Shown piece by piece: positions 26,722-36,477 of a stretch of DNA of 55,669 nt. The translations under genes were made by a program, and so were the position numbers. Every line of letters starts with the position of its first letter. Within the stretch, counting starts at the first letter, position 1. The stretch is from Deltaproteobacteria bacterium (GTDB lineage Bacteria > Desulfobacterota > Desulfuromonadia > Desulfuromonadales > JAAYDE01), in NCBI GenBank assembly GCA_016934985.1, contig JAFGRU010000041.1:1-55669 (forward strand), given 5' to 3'. The notes under the pieces were generated by a model. It searched no databases. It worked only from the letters and a program-made list of their open reading frames with translations, and was not told the origin of the DNA.

Positions 26722-27291
26722 ATGACTCAGCCAACAGACAAGCGCTCCGCCATCCTTCAAGCTACCCTGGAGTTAATTTCGGAAAACGGCTTTCACGGCA
26801 CCCCCACCTCGATGATCGCTGAGCGGGCGGGGGTCGGCGTGGGGACCATTTACCGCTATTTCAAAGACAAGGAAGAGCTGATCCATGCCTTGTATGAAGA
26901 GATGGAAGGAAAACAAAAAATCTATGTCCTGGAAGGATATTCGGAAGAGATGCCCTTTCGGGAACGCTTTGTTCATCTGTGCCGCAACGTTTATCGGTAT
27001 CTTATGGCAAATCGTCTGGAATTCTGTTTTCTCGAACAATATTTTGACTCCCCTTACGGGGTTACCAAAATGAAGCAGAAGCTGGAAAGCGCCAGCGAAC
27101 CCTTTCACTCCCTTGTGGAATCCGGCAAAAAACAACAGGTAATCAAGGATATTCCCCTGATACTTCTCTACAGTCTGATTTTTGGCCCGATCATCAATTC
27201 CATCAAAGACCATAATTCCGGGCTGCTGGAACTTAATGAAACCCTCATTGAGCAAGTTATCGGAGCCATGTGGGATGCGATTAAAAGATGA
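26722..27291 (+). CDS. TetR/AcrR-family transcriptional regulator
   Basis: 189 aa. N-terminal TetR helix-turn-helix (about 8-55): KRSAILQATLELISENGFHG, then SMIAERAGVGVGTIYRYFKDKEELIHALY, a textbook match. The C-terminal ligand-binding domain is all helical and family-specific, with no recognised inducer. The perfect palindrome just upstream is the probable operator, implying autorepression and probably repression of the downstream RND genes, which run in the same direction from 27472. GGAGG precedes the ATG. Confidence 0.93.
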   Translation: MTQPTDKRSAILQATLELISENGFHGTPTSMIAERAGVGVGTIYRYFKDKEELIHALYEEMEGKQKIYVLEGYSEEMPFRERFVHLCRNVYRYLMANRLEFCFLEQYFDSPYGVTKMKQKLESASEPFHSLVESGKKQQVIKDIPLILLYSLIFGPIINSIKDHNSGLLELNETLIEQVIGAMWDAIKR

Positions 27292-27471
27292 TTGACGATC
27301 GAGATATGCGCATGGCAAAACCGCAAAAAAGAGCTCCCAATGGTTCTTGACCGTCAATCAACCGGCTTTCTTTAAATACCGGCTTTCTTTAAATGTTTTA
27401 GATTTTTTAAATTTAAACAGCGCTTCAGTGATTCAGATATCATTCATTTACCGCTCCAGGAGGATATTTAG

Positions 27472-28698
27472 ATGCAACAGAACACAATGGCCGACAAACT
27501 ATTTCAATGGGGACTGCTCCTGTCGATCCTGGCAGGCGCCCTTTTTCTGGCAGCTTGTGAAAAGTCACAAAAACAGGCCGCAGTCCCCCGTGCCCCCGAG
27601 GTTGCAATAATAGAGGTCGCAACCCAGCCCGTCACCCTGACCACACAACTGCCCGGACGGACCTCCGCTTTCCGCATCGCGGAAATTCGGCCCCAGGTCA
27701 ACGGCCTGGTATTGAAACGCCTGTTCACGGAAGGAAGCGAAGTCAAAGCCGGCGACGTACTCTACCAGATCGACCCCAGCCCGTTCAAAGCAGCCCTTGA
27801 CAATGCCGAAGCTTCACACGGCAGGGCAAAAGCCAATTTACCCGCCATCCGTTTGCGCTTCAACCGCTATCAGGAATTGCTGGGTTCAAAAGCCATCAGT
27901 CAACAGGAATTCGACGATGCTGAAGCAGCCCTGAAACAGGCCGAGGCAGAAGTCCGTTACACCCAGGCCGCTGTTGATGCGGCCCGCATCAATCTCGGAT
28001 TTACCCGTATTACCGCACCTATCTCCGGCCGAACCGGCCGATCAAGCATCACTGACGGCGCGCTGGTCGGAGCTTACCAGGTCCAGGCGCTGACCACCAT
28101 TCAGCAGCTGGATCCCATTTATGTGGATGTGACCCAGTCCACCAGTGAACTGCTCCGTTTAAAACGCAATGTTGCCGCCGGCCGTTTAAATCAAAGCAAC
28201 GCGAACATGAATAAGGTCCAGATCCTCTTTGATGAAGGGACAACCTACCCCTTGGAAGGGATGTTGAAGTTTCAGGACGTTACCGTGGACCCGACAACCG
28301 GCTCTGTCATTCTGCGCATTGTCGTTCCCAACCCGGACAACCTGCTGCTGCCGGGTATGTTCGTCCGGGCGGTCATCCAGGAAGGCGTCAACCAGCAAGG
28401 CATCCTGGTTCCCCAGCAGGCCGTATCCCGTGATCCCAAAGGTACTCCGCTGGTCCTGGTTGTGGATGAAACCAATAAGGTCAATACGCGCGTGGTCAGC
28501 GTTGACCGGGCCATCGGCGATCAATGGCTGATCCAGTCGGGCCTGCAGCCCGGGGAACGGATTATCGTCGAAGGAATCCAGAAGGTTCGCCCCGGCGCCG
28601 TGGTCACAACCGTTCCTTTCCAGGCCCAGACATCCGCAAACAACGCCGGTGACCAACCGCACAAAGCTGCCGCCGGATTAGCCAACGGAGGCAATTGA
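27472..28698 (+). CDS. RND efflux periplasmic adaptor (AcrA/MexA-type lipoprotein)
   Basis: 408 aa. Lipoprotein signal with lipobox LAAC near residue 24. Then a membrane-fusion-protein layout: beta-barrel/lipoyl half GRTSAFRIAEIRPQVNG with EGSEVKAGDVLYQIDP, an alpha-helical hairpin (about 95-165), the second lipoyl half INLGFTRITAPISGRTGRSS, and a C-terminal membrane-proximal domain. It links the inner-membrane pump to the outer-membrane channel. AGGAGG lies 8 nt before the ATG. Its stop overlaps the pump start (TGATG). Confidence 0.93.
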   Translation: MQQNTMADKLFQWGLLLSILAGALFLAACEKSQKQAAVPRAPEVAIIEVATQPVTLTTQLPGRTSAFRIAEIRPQVNGLVLKRLFTEGSEVKAGDVLYQIDPSPFKAALDNAEASHGRAKANLPAIRLRFNRYQELLGSKAISQQEFDDAEAALKQAEAEVRYTQAAVDAARINLGFTRITAPISGRTGRSSITDGALVGAYQVQALTTIQQLDPIYVDVTQSTSELLRLKRNVAAGRLNQSNANMNKVQILFDEGTTYPLEGMLKFQDVTVDPTTGSVILRIVVPNPDNLLLPGMFVRAVIQEGVNQQGILVPQQAVSRDPKGTPLVLVVDETNKVNTRVVSVDRAIGDQWLIQSGLQPGERIIVEGIQKVRPGAVVTTVPFQAQTSANNAGDQPHKAAAGLANGGN

Positions 28699-31600
28699 TG
28701 CTGTCGAAATTTTTTCTGGATAGACCCGTCTTCGCCTGGGTCATCGCCATTATCATCATGCTGGTCGGGGGGCTGGCCATTTACAACCTGCCCATTTCCC
28801 AGTATCCCCCCATCGCGCCGCCGTCCATTTACATCGCGGCAACCTACCCCGGGGCCTCGGCTGAAACCGTAGAAAACAGCGTCACCCAGATCATCGAACA
28901 GAAGATGACCGGGCTCGATCAGATGCTCTACCTCTCGGCCACCAGTGATTCGGCAGGGACCGCCCGCATCGAATTGACCTTCGAAGCGGGAACCGATCCG
29001 GATCTCGCCTGGTCCAAGGTTCAGAATAAGCTCCAGCTCGCCATGTCGAGTCTGCCCGAGGAAGTCCAGGCCCAGGGCGTCACCGTCGGGAAGGCCACCC
29101 GCAACTATCTCATAATTGTCGGCCTGATCTCCGAAGACGGCAGCATGGACGGCAACGACCTGAGGGACTACGCCAAATCCAATCTTGAGAAGGTCATCGC
29201 CCGCGTCCCCGGTGTCGGCGAAGTCGAGGTCTTCGGCTCCCAATACGCCATGCGTATCTGGGTGAACACGGACAAACTGACGGACTACAACCTGACTATG
29301 AACGACGTCATCGCGGCGGTGCGCTCCTACAACGCCGAAGTGTCGGCCGGCCAGTTCGGCGGGACACCGGCGGTGGCAGGTCAGCGCCTCAACGCCTCCA
29401 TCCTCGTCCAGAGCATGCTGAAAACCCCGGACGAGTTTGCCGACATCCCCATCCGCATCAATGCGGACGGCTCCAACATCCGCATCAAGGACATCGGCCG
29501 GGTCGAGCTGGGCACCGATACCTATGACATCCAGGCCTTTCATAACAGCCAGCCAGCCGCCGCCATGGCCATCCGTCAGGCCGCCGGGGCCAATGCCCTG
29601 GATACGGCAGATGGGGTTAAAGCCAAGTTGGCGGAGATGAGCCGCTATTTTCCCGAAGGCATGAAGGTCGTCTATCCCTACGACACCACACCCTTCGTCA
29701 AGGTGGCCATCTTCGAGGTGGTCAAAACCCTTTTCGAAGCCGTGCTCCTGGTTTTCCTCATCATGTGGCTCTTCATGGGCAATATCAGGGCCACCCTGAT
29801 CCCCACCATCGCCGTGCCGATCGTACTTCTGGGGACCTTTGGCGCCCTGAGCTTCTTCGGCTTTTCCATCAACATGCTGACCATGTTCGCCATGGTCCTC
29901 TCCATCGGTCTCCTGGTCGACGACGCCATTGTCGTGGTGGAGAATGTTGAGAGGATCATGAGCGAGGAGGGCCTGCCGCCCAAAGAGGCCACCGCCAAGT
30001 CCATGGAACAGATCACCACCGCCCTCATCGGTATCGGCCTGGTTCTGTCAGCGGTGTTCGGCCCCATGGCCTTTTTCGGCGGTTCCACGGGCGTCATCTA
30101 CCGCCAGTTTTCCATTACCATCATCACCTCCATGCTGCTGTCGGTGGTGGTCGCCCTGGTTCTTACCCCGGTGCTGTGTGCCTTCTTCCTCAAACCTGTG
30201 CCCCCGGGGCATGAGCCCTCGGACAACGCCATCTTTTTTCTGCGTCCCTTCTTCCGCTGGTTCGACCGTCTCTTTTTCGGTCTCAGAAAAAAATACGTGG
30301 GCATGGTCGAACGCTCCTTCTCCCGCAAACTGCGTTACTTTGTCGTTTACGTCCTGATCGTGGCAGCCGTGGGATTCCTTTTCATGCACCTGCCGACCTC
30401 CTACCTGCCCGACGAAGACCAGGGGATACTCCTCGCCATGGTCATGCTCCCCTCAGGTTCCACCCTGGAGCAGACCAAAGAGGTCACGGCCAAAATGGAA
30501 AAACATTTCCTTGAAAACGAAAAGGAAGCCGTTGAATCCTGCATGACCATCTCCGGGATCGGTTTCGCGGGACGGTCCCAGACCAACGGTATTGTTTTCA
30601 TCAAGCTCAGGGACTGGAAACTGCGCGATCGCCCTGATCTCAAGGTCAAAGCCGTTGCCGGCCGGGCCATGGGGGCCTTTTCCCAGTTCCGCGGCGCCCT
30701 GGCTTTTGCCTTCCCACCCCCGCCGGTGGTCGAACTCGGTACCGCAACGGGTTTCGATCTCCAACTGCTGGACCGCGGCGGCCTGGGCCATAACAAGCTC
30801 ATGGAAGCCCGCAATATGCTCCTCGGCATGGCCGCCCGCAACCCAAGCATCACCAAAGTACGCCCCAACGGCATGGAAGACGTACCCGAGTACCGGGTCG
30901 ATGTGGATTGGGAGAAAGCCGGCTCCCTCGGCATCCCCATTTCCTCCATAAACAGCACCATTGCCACGGCTTTCGGCAGCGCCTATGTCAACAACTTTAT
31001 TCAGTCCGGACGGGTCAAACGAGTCTTTGTCCAGGCCGACGCCCCTTACCGCATGCTGCCCAACGACCTGAAAAAACTTCATGTGCGCAACAACCTGGGC
31101 AAGATGGTCCCATTTTCCTCTTTCGCCTCCGGTCACTGGTCATCAGGTTCTCCACGGTTGGAACGCTTCAACGGTTTCCCGTCATTGAATATCCAGGGCG
31201 AACCCGCACCGGGGCAAAGCTCCGGGGAAGCCATGCAGGCCATGGAGAATATGATTTCCCAACTGCCCGAGGGAATCGGATACGAGTGGACCGGGATTTC
31301 CTACCAGGAACGCATGTCGAGCTCCCAGGCACCTCTCCTCTACGCCTTTTCCATTATCGTCATCTTCCTGTGCGTGGCAGCCCTCTATGAAAGCTGGGCC
31401 ATTCCCTGCGCCAACCTGCTGATGCTGCCTCTCGGCGTCTTCGGCGCGGCCCTGGCCACCTATATGCGGGGCATGCACAACGATGTCTACTTTCAGATCG
31501 GCTTCCTGACCACTTTGGGATTGACCACCAAAAACGCCATCCTCATCATCCAATTCGCCCGGGAGAGGATGGCCCAGGGTGAAGGCCTCATCGAAGCCAC

Positions 31601-31877
31601 CCTGGGAGCGGCCGGCGTGCGGCTGCGGCCGGTCATCATGACCTCGTTGGCCTTCTTCTTCGGCGTTCTGCCGCTGGCCATCGCTTCCGGCGCCGGGGCA
31701 GGAGCCATGAGCGCCATCGGCACCGCGGTGGCCGGCGGTATGATGTCCGCCACTTTTATCGACCTGTTTTACATCCCCCTGCTGTTTGTCCTGATCTCAC
31801 GTCTTTTCCGGGTGGAAAAAAGACTGGCTGGTAAAATAAAAGAGAAAGATGCCAACCGCTTGCAGGAGGCAAATTGA
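28698..31877 (+). CDS. RND multidrug efflux permease (AcrB/MexB, HAE1 family)
   Basis: 1059 aa from ATG 28698 (an in-frame TTG one codon upstream is ignored). The N-terminus MLSKFFLDRPVFAWVIAIII is diagnostic of HAE1 pumps. Two repeats of six membrane helices enclose two large periplasmic loops; the proton-relay aspartates are in GLLVDDAIVVVENVERIM in helix 4 and the relay lysine region in NAILIIQFARE in helix 10. It exports amphiphilic drugs, dyes or fatty acids by proton antiport as a trimer. Middle gene of a tetR-adaptor-pump-channel unit. Confidence 0.95.
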   Translation: MLSKFFLDRPVFAWVIAIIIMLVGGLAIYNLPISQYPPIAPPSIYIAATYPGASAETVENSVTQIIEQKMTGLDQMLYLSATSDSAGTARIELTFEAGTDPDLAWSKVQNKLQLAMSSLPEEVQAQGVTVGKATRNYLIIVGLISEDGSMDGNDLRDYAKSNLEKVIARVPGVGEVEVFGSQYAMRIWVNTDKLTDYNLTMNDVIAAVRSYNAEVSAGQFGGTPAVAGQRLNASILVQSMLKTPDEFADIPIRINADGSNIRIKDIGRVELGTDTYDIQAFHNSQPAAAMAIRQAAGANALDTADGVKAKLAEMSRYFPEGMKVVYPYDTTPFVKVAIFEVVKTLFEAVLLVFLIMWLFMGNIRATLIPTIAVPIVLLGTFGALSFFGFSINMLTMFAMVLSIGLLVDDAIVVVENVERIMSEEGLPPKEATAKSMEQITTALIGIGLVLSAVFGPMAFFGGSTGVIYRQFSITIITSMLLSVVVALVLTPVLCAFFLKPVPPGHEPSDNAIFFLRPFFRWFDRLFFGLRKKYVGMVERSFSRKLRYFVVYVLIVAAVGFLFMHLPTSYLPDEDQGILLAMVMLPSGSTLEQTKEVTAKMEKHFLENEKEAVESCMTISGIGFAGRSQTNGIVFIKLRDWKLRDRPDLKVKAVAGRAMGAFSQFRGALAFAFPPPPVVELGTATGFDLQLLDRGGLGHNKLMEARNMLLGMAARNPSITKVRPNGMEDVPEYRVDVDWEKAGSLGIPISSINSTIATAFGSAYVNNFIQSGRVKRVFVQADAPYRMLPNDLKKLHVRNNLGKMVPFSSFASGHWSSGSPRLERFNGFPSLNIQGEPAPGQSSGEAMQAMENMISQLPEGIGYEWTGISYQERMSSSQAPLLYAFSIIVIFLCVAALYESWAIPCANLLMLPLGVFGAALATYMRGMHNDVYFQIGFLTTLGLTTKNAILIIQFARERMAQGEGLIEATLGAAGVRLRPVIMTSLAFFFGVLPLAIASGAGAGAMSAIGTAVAGGMMSATFIDLFYIPLLFVLISRLFRVEKRLAGKIKEKDANRLQEAN

Positions 31878-31878
31878 C

Positions 31879-33342
31879 ATGAAAAATATAGCTCTGTTTA
31901 TCGTTGCCCTGATTTGCCTGGGCGGTTGCACACTGGCTCCCAAATACAACCGCCCGCAAACTGACATCCCGCAAACCTGGCCTGAAGGAGAGGCCTACCA
32001 GAACGTGAATGATAACAAGGGCGTGCCCCTGGCTTCTGAATTGGGGTGGCGTGATTTCTTCGCCGATCAACGCCTCCAGCAGGTCATCGCCATAGCTTTG
32101 GAAAATAATCGTGACCTGCGTATCGCCGCCCTGACCGTGGAGAAAGCCCGGGCCATGTACGGCATTCAGCGCGCCGAGTTGTGGCCGGCTGTTGACGCAA
32201 CCGGCAAGTACGCCAAGGAACGGACACCTGCCGACCTTTCCTCAAGCGGAACCATCACCGAAGCAGAAAAATACAGCGTCAACCTGGGCGTTCTTGCCTG
32301 GGAAATCGACTTCTTCGGCCGTCTTCGCAGTCTCAAAGATGCGGCTTTAGCCGAGTACCTGGCCAGTGAACAGGGACAGCGCAGCGCCCAAATCCTTTTG
32401 ATCGCAGGGGTTGCCAAGGCCTACCTGGCCTTGGCCGCGGATAGGGAAAACCTCAACCTGGCCGAATCCACCTTAAAAGCCCAGTTGGAAAGTTACAACA
32501 TGATCCAGCGCCGTTACGAGGTCGGCATGGCCTCCGCGTTGGAGCTTCGCCAGGCCCAGACGAGGGTCGAAGCGGCCAGAGTTGACCTCGCGCTCTTCAC
32601 CCGGATTACGGCCCAGGACAAAAACGCCCTGAACCTTCTGACCGGATCCCAGCTCCCCGAAAATCTCTTGCCGGCAAACCTGCAAAGCGTAACACCCCCC
32701 AGAGAGATCTCCGCAGGGTTATCTTCGGAAGTCCTGCTGCAACGCCCCGACATTGTCCAGGCTGAAAATATTCTCAAAGCAGCCAACGCCAACATCGGAG
32801 CCGCCCGCGCGGCATTCTTCCCGCGCATCTCTCTGACCACTACTGTCGGGACCGCCAGTGCCGAATTGTCGGGATTGTTCGAATCAGGCCAAGGCACCTG
32901 GAGTTTCGCCCCCCAGATCACCATGCCGATATTCGACCCTCGCATCTGGTCCGCCTTGCGGGCGACTAAAGTGGAAAACAAACTTGTCCTGACAAAATAC
33001 GAAAAAGCCATCCAAACAGCGTTCCGGGAAGTTGCCGATGCCCTTGCCGTGCATGGCACGATGGGCAAACAACTGGCAGCGCAACAGGCCCTGGTCGACG
33101 CAACGGCTGAAACTTACCGCCTGGCCGACATTCGCTACAATAAAGGGGTTGACAGCTACTTGACCGTTCTTGATGCACAACGCTCTCTGTATGGAGCACA
33201 ACAGGGACTTGTCTCACAACATCTGACCAAACTTGCCAATCTTGTCCAGATGTACGCGGTTTTGGGAGGCGGCTGGCATGAAAACACCCGCCAGCCATTC
33301 AGCCCGGATGCTCCCGCTGAAGCACCGTCAAAAGATAACTAG
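31879..33342 (+). CDS. Outer-membrane efflux channel lipoprotein (OprM/NodT type)
   Basis: 487 aa from ATG 31879, one base after the pump stop; CAGGAGG lies about 10 nt upstream, inside the end of the pump gene. Signal peptide with lipobox LGGC near residue 18, then LAPKYNRPQTDIP, the usual OprM beginning. Two TolC/OEP repeats follow, with long helices and LLQRPDIVQAENILKAANANIGAARAAFFPRI-like stretches (RPDI and GAARAAFFP are diagnostic). It forms the trimeric exit duct of the RND pump. The C-terminus is slightly extended and proline-rich. Confidence 0.93.
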   Translation: MKNIALFIVALICLGGCTLAPKYNRPQTDIPQTWPEGEAYQNVNDNKGVPLASELGWRDFFADQRLQQVIAIALENNRDLRIAALTVEKARAMYGIQRAELWPAVDATGKYAKERTPADLSSSGTITEAEKYSVNLGVLAWEIDFFGRLRSLKDAALAEYLASEQGQRSAQILLIAGVAKAYLALAADRENLNLAESTLKAQLESYNMIQRRYEVGMASALELRQAQTRVEAARVDLALFTRITAQDKNALNLLTGSQLPENLLPANLQSVTPPREISAGLSSEVLLQRPDIVQAENILKAANANIGAARAAFFPRISLTTTVGTASAELSGLFESGQGTWSFAPQITMPIFDPRIWSALRATKVENKLVLTKYEKAIQTAFREVADALAVHGTMGKQLAAQQALVDATAETYRLADIRYNKGVDSYLTVLDAQRSLYGAQQGLVSQHLTKLANLVQMYAVLGGGWHENTRQPFSPDAPAEAPSKDN

Positions 33343-33406
33343 GTGGGAGGTAATTTTAACAGTTTCCTCCATGCCATCGGCGACTGAAAGCCATCAAGAG
33401 GCAACC

Positions 33407-33937
33407 ATGAATACAAGCACATACCCATCCAAACACGCACTGGACGTCGACGATCTGATGCAGGCGTTCCAGAAGGCCTGCCAGAAGGACGGCTCCTTTT
33501 CCGGGATGAGCCTGCAAATCCTCAAGGATATCCTCTGCGAACCGGAACTCGACGTCATCCCCAAATACCTGACCTGGGGAACCGTTCCCAGCGGCTCTTT
33601 TCTGTGGCGTGAAGGAGATTCGGACAACACCCTGGCTCTGATTGTATCCGGGCAGGTCAGCCTCATGAAGGAAACCGGATTCAAAGATCGGAGAATCGTC
33701 GTCGGTGTCTACAACCCCATCACCCTTGTCGGCGAGATCAGCTTCATTGACGGCCATCAGCGGGCATTGACAGCCAAAGCGACCCAGGACACCGAAATGT
33801 TTCTCCTGTCCCGGAAGAATTTCGAAAAGCTGGTTGGCGATTATCCCCATCTGGGGAAAAAAGTAATCCGCGGACTCCTGTATCTTTTCTCTACGCGCCA
33901 GCGCACATTGCTGGAGAGAATGAGCGCCGTCCTGTAA
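33407..33937 (+). CDS. Stand-alone cyclic-nucleotide-binding-domain protein
   Basis: 176 aa from ATG 33407 (AAGAGG 6 nt upstream); an ATG at 33371 is possible. After a helical N-terminus (about 1-55) there is a CRP-type beta-roll: GSFLWREGDSDNTLALIVSGQVSL, then NPITLVGEISFIDGHQRALTAKA, which corresponds to the phosphate-binding cassette (GE..FIDG). There is no C-terminal helix-turn-helix, so it is a sensor without its own DNA-binding domain. It follows the efflux operon by 64 bp and may be co-transcribed. Partner and ligand unknown. Confidence 0.82.
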   Translation: MNTSTYPSKHALDVDDLMQAFQKACQKDGSFSGMSLQILKDILCEPELDVIPKYLTWGTVPSGSFLWREGDSDNTLALIVSGQVSLMKETGFKDRRIVVGVYNPITLVGEISFIDGHQRALTAKATQDTEMFLLSRKNFEKLVGDYPHLGKKVIRGLLYLFSTRQRTLLERMSAVL

Positions 33938-33980
33938 CGGCAAAAACAACTGGTTGCAACATATTTAAAATGAACAGAGG

Positions 33981-34023
33981 CCACAGGCCTGAAGTCAGCT
34001 TCAATGGGGATTTTGGCCTGTGG
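33981..34023 (+). other. Hairpin after the efflux/cNMP gene group
   Basis: CCACAGGCC (33981-33989) pairs with GGCCTGTGG (34015-34023), with an inner TGAAG/CTTCA stem. No U-tract, so a weak or Rho-assisted end of the transcript at best. Confidence 0.4.
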
Positions 34024-34135
34024 TATACTAATTTATAAGCTGTTTAAGACCTGCCCCTTTCAAAGACGCAAGCTCTTTTGCCGGTAGAATTCTTTTAGAC
34101 TTTATTTTTCAAGTGACTTTCCGAAGAGTAAAACT

Positions 34136-35296
34136 ATGGGACAAAGAAAAAATTTTGCATCCACATTGAAAACCCGATTGGATACATATTTTGCCTCCCC
34201 CGTGAAAAAGAACGGAGGGGATCTGCAAAAAGAAATTCGTATCGTTGAGGAAAATCCAATATTGTCAGGGTTGCTTCATTCGGTAAGCGGCATCCTGGCC
34301 ATTCTGAACGAACAACGGCAGATCATTGCCCTCAATGACTCGCTCCTGGATATGCTGGGTATTGACAATCCCTCACAAGTCCTGGGATTGCGGCCGGGAG
34401 AGGCCATTCACTGCATTCACGCGAAAGATGGACCAGCCGGGTGCGGCACGACAAAATTCTGCTCTTCCTGTGGCGCAGCCATAGCCATCGTTTCAAGCTT
34501 TTCTGAAAATATCCCTGTTGAAAAAATATGTGCCCTTACCGCCCAAAAAGGCAGCAAGAATGTTGACATGGCCTTGCTCGTCAAAGCGCATCCAATAGAA
34601 ATCGAAAAGCAACGGTTCCTTCTCCTTTTCCTCCAGGATATTACCCTCCAGCAGCAAAGGGCCGCCCTTGAAAGAACCTTTTTCCATGACATGAACAACA
34701 TGTTGAATATTTTGCTTCAGGCAAGCGAACTGCTTCTGGAAGATTTCCCCGATGAGCTCAGCGAAACTATTTACCAGACAGCTATACGACTGCATAAAGA
34801 AGTAGCCATTCAACGCTGTCTGGCTGAAACGGAAACCAGCAGTTATCAACCGCTATGGCATGAGTACCGGGTTGAAAAAATTTTTACGGAGCTTCAATCC
34901 CTCTTTGCCAACCACCCTGCCAAAAACGGAAAAACTATTGAATTTTCAAATGTTTTTCCCGTTACCACAATTAAAACGGACGTCTCGGCGTTGCTGCGCA
35001 TCCTGTCCAACATGCTCATTAACGCTTTGGAAGCCACCGCTGAAAACGGCGTTGTGAAAATCTGGTCCGAACTGAAGGAAAATTCCCTGAATTTTCACGT
35101 ATGGAACGATAAAGAAATTCCCGAAAACATCCGGGGCAGGATTTTTCAGCGTAACTTCAGCACCAAGAAACAGGCGGGCAGAGGTATCGGTACCTATTCA
35201 ATGAAATTGTTCGGAGAAAAGATTCTCGGAGGGCAGGTGGATTTCACGTCGTCGAAGGAGGAAGGCACAATTTTCAGGTTTTCTCAGCGGCTGTAA
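34136..35296 (+). CDS. PAS-domain sensor histidine kinase with a four-cysteine motif
   Basis: 386 aa, soluble, no membrane segment. PAS domain (about 45-175) holding Cys93, Cys103, Cys109 and Cys112 in the spacing C-x9-C-x5-C-x2-C (CGTTKFCSSCG at its end). The dimerisation region has the phospho-acceptor His184 in FFHDMNNMLN. The C-terminal ATPase domain (about 255-386) has the N-box ILSNMLINALEAT, a G1-like region, FQRNFSTKKQAGRGIGTY and EGTIFRFSQ. The cysteines could bind iron, an Fe-S cluster or zinc and give redox sensing (inference). No response regulator is adjacent, so it is an orphan kinase. Confidence 0.88.
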   Translation: MGQRKNFASTLKTRLDTYFASPVKKNGGDLQKEIRIVEENPILSGLLHSVSGILAILNEQRQIIALNDSLLDMLGIDNPSQVLGLRPGEAIHCIHAKDGPAGCGTTKFCSSCGAAIAIVSSFSENIPVEKICALTAQKGSKNVDMALLVKAHPIEIEKQRFLLLFLQDITLQQQRAALERTFFHDMNNMLNILLQASELLLEDFPDELSETIYQTAIRLHKEVAIQRCLAETETSSYQPLWHEYRVEKIFTELQSLFANHPAKNGKTIEFSNVFPVTTIKTDVSALLRILSNMLINALEATAENGVVKIWSELKENSLNFHVWNDKEIPENIRGRIFQRNFSTKKQAGRGIGTYSMKLFGEKILGGQVDFTSSKEEGTIFRFSQRL

Positions 35297-35538
35297 AAAT
35301 GGAAAGTTAATTGATTCCCCTGGAGTCCGTCGGGCTTAGTCATGAATCTGCCGCCAAAAAGGTAAATCGGCCCATATTTCCGCAAATTTCCAACAAATAG
35401 TCACGCTATCCGCTTTCCAATTGGTGAAAATCTGTCCTCGATTCCCCTTTTTCTCGTTACGATGCCCTACGTCCGACAAACTCCCAAGATAAGAAAATAT
35501 CGTTATTCCCTGGCGGTTCTCCCCTTCACAAAGAATCC

Positions 35539-36219
35539 TCACCCCTCTTTTTTCATGATTGCCAGCAACTGTTGACGGAATTTTCCCGCTCCGCCGTTGG
35601 CGGGGTGGCGAACCTTCTGCGCCGCAATCCCCATCTGCGCCAGTTGTCCACTCGATTTTTCACCGACAGCAACAATACGCTCGAACCGCCCAAGTTCGAG
35701 GATACTGAGCAGGATATGGCGTCCGGCATCCAACTCCTCGTCTTTCGGGGTGCGGTTGCTGAGCAATCCCTTGTGCGGCCTGTAAGGGTGCCATGGGAAA
35801 GCGTTCCAGAGTACCACCCTGCGCGGATCGATTCCCTGCTCCACGAAAAATCCCCAGACGATGGTGGCCGTCGGCTCGGTAAATCCGGTCGGCCGCAAGT
35901 CCGGCTTGCTGGTCCGCCGGGGGGCAAGGCTGGAGAAGGCCATCTCCGGCGTTATCCCCTTATGCCGCAAACCTCCCAACAACAAGCGTTCCGAAGTCAT
36001 GGGAATGCCGCTGAAATGCCCGCCCTGATATCCAACCGCCTCGGCTAGCAACAGGGTATCGGCAAGGCCAATTCTCTCCCCCAGATAACGTCGCAGTTGA
36101 CGGCAGCGAACATTTGCCCCCTGATCGTCAAGATCATTCTCCGGGTCGCACTCACCCCAGGGGTTGAACACCGCCTCGGCGCGATAACTGCGTAACGCTT
36201 CAACAAAAGCCTCCGGCAT
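35539..36219 (-). CDS. Uracil-DNA glycosylase superfamily protein
   Basis: 226 aa from ATG 36219 (AGGAGG about 10 nt upstream; an in-frame TTG at 36255 is less likely). The family layout is visible: VFNPWGECD near the N-terminus, LLLAEAVGYQGGHFSGIPMTSERLL (the glycosylase motif region, in which canonical families 4/5 read EAPG), VVLWNAFPWHPY, and the late VAVGEKSSGQL with RHPANGG. This is the divergent UDG-like group often annotated uracil-DNA glycosylase; DNA repair activity is probable but unproven, since the EAPG proline is replaced (EAVG). Monocistronic, opposite strand to neighbours. Confidence 0.72.
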   Translation of the reverse strand: MPEAFVEALRSYRAEAVFNPWGECDPENDLDDQGANVRCRQLRRYLGERIGLADTLLLAEAVGYQGGHFSGIPMTSERLLLGGLRHKGITPEMAFSSLAPRRTSKPDLRPTGFTEPTATIVWGFFVEQGIDPRRVVLWNAFPWHPYRPHKGLLSNRTPKDEELDAGRHILLSILELGRFERIVAVGEKSSGQLAQMGIAAQKVRHPANGGAGKFRQQLLAIMKKEG

Positions 36220-36477
36220 CCTAAAAGCTCCTCCTGCGAAATCGTTGCCGAACAATACGGGTCTCGGACAACAGGACCAAAAAGCGAAACGACTTTTCGT
36301 CGATACAAGCGGGACGCTATCTTCAACATTGCATGGCCAATGGCACCCGTGTCAAACTAGCAAAACTTTATAAGGTAGTGCCAGAGTTGTTTTTCATGCC
36401 CACCTCAATACGGTGGACAACTGCCACCAGGCTTTACAAATCATTGGCATCCACCATAATATAAATAGGGTCCTAAT

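Noticed and set aside
28521-29543. 340-codon minus-strand frame in the RND genes
   Set aside because: Antisense shadow; D/G/H-rich composition typical of such shadows.
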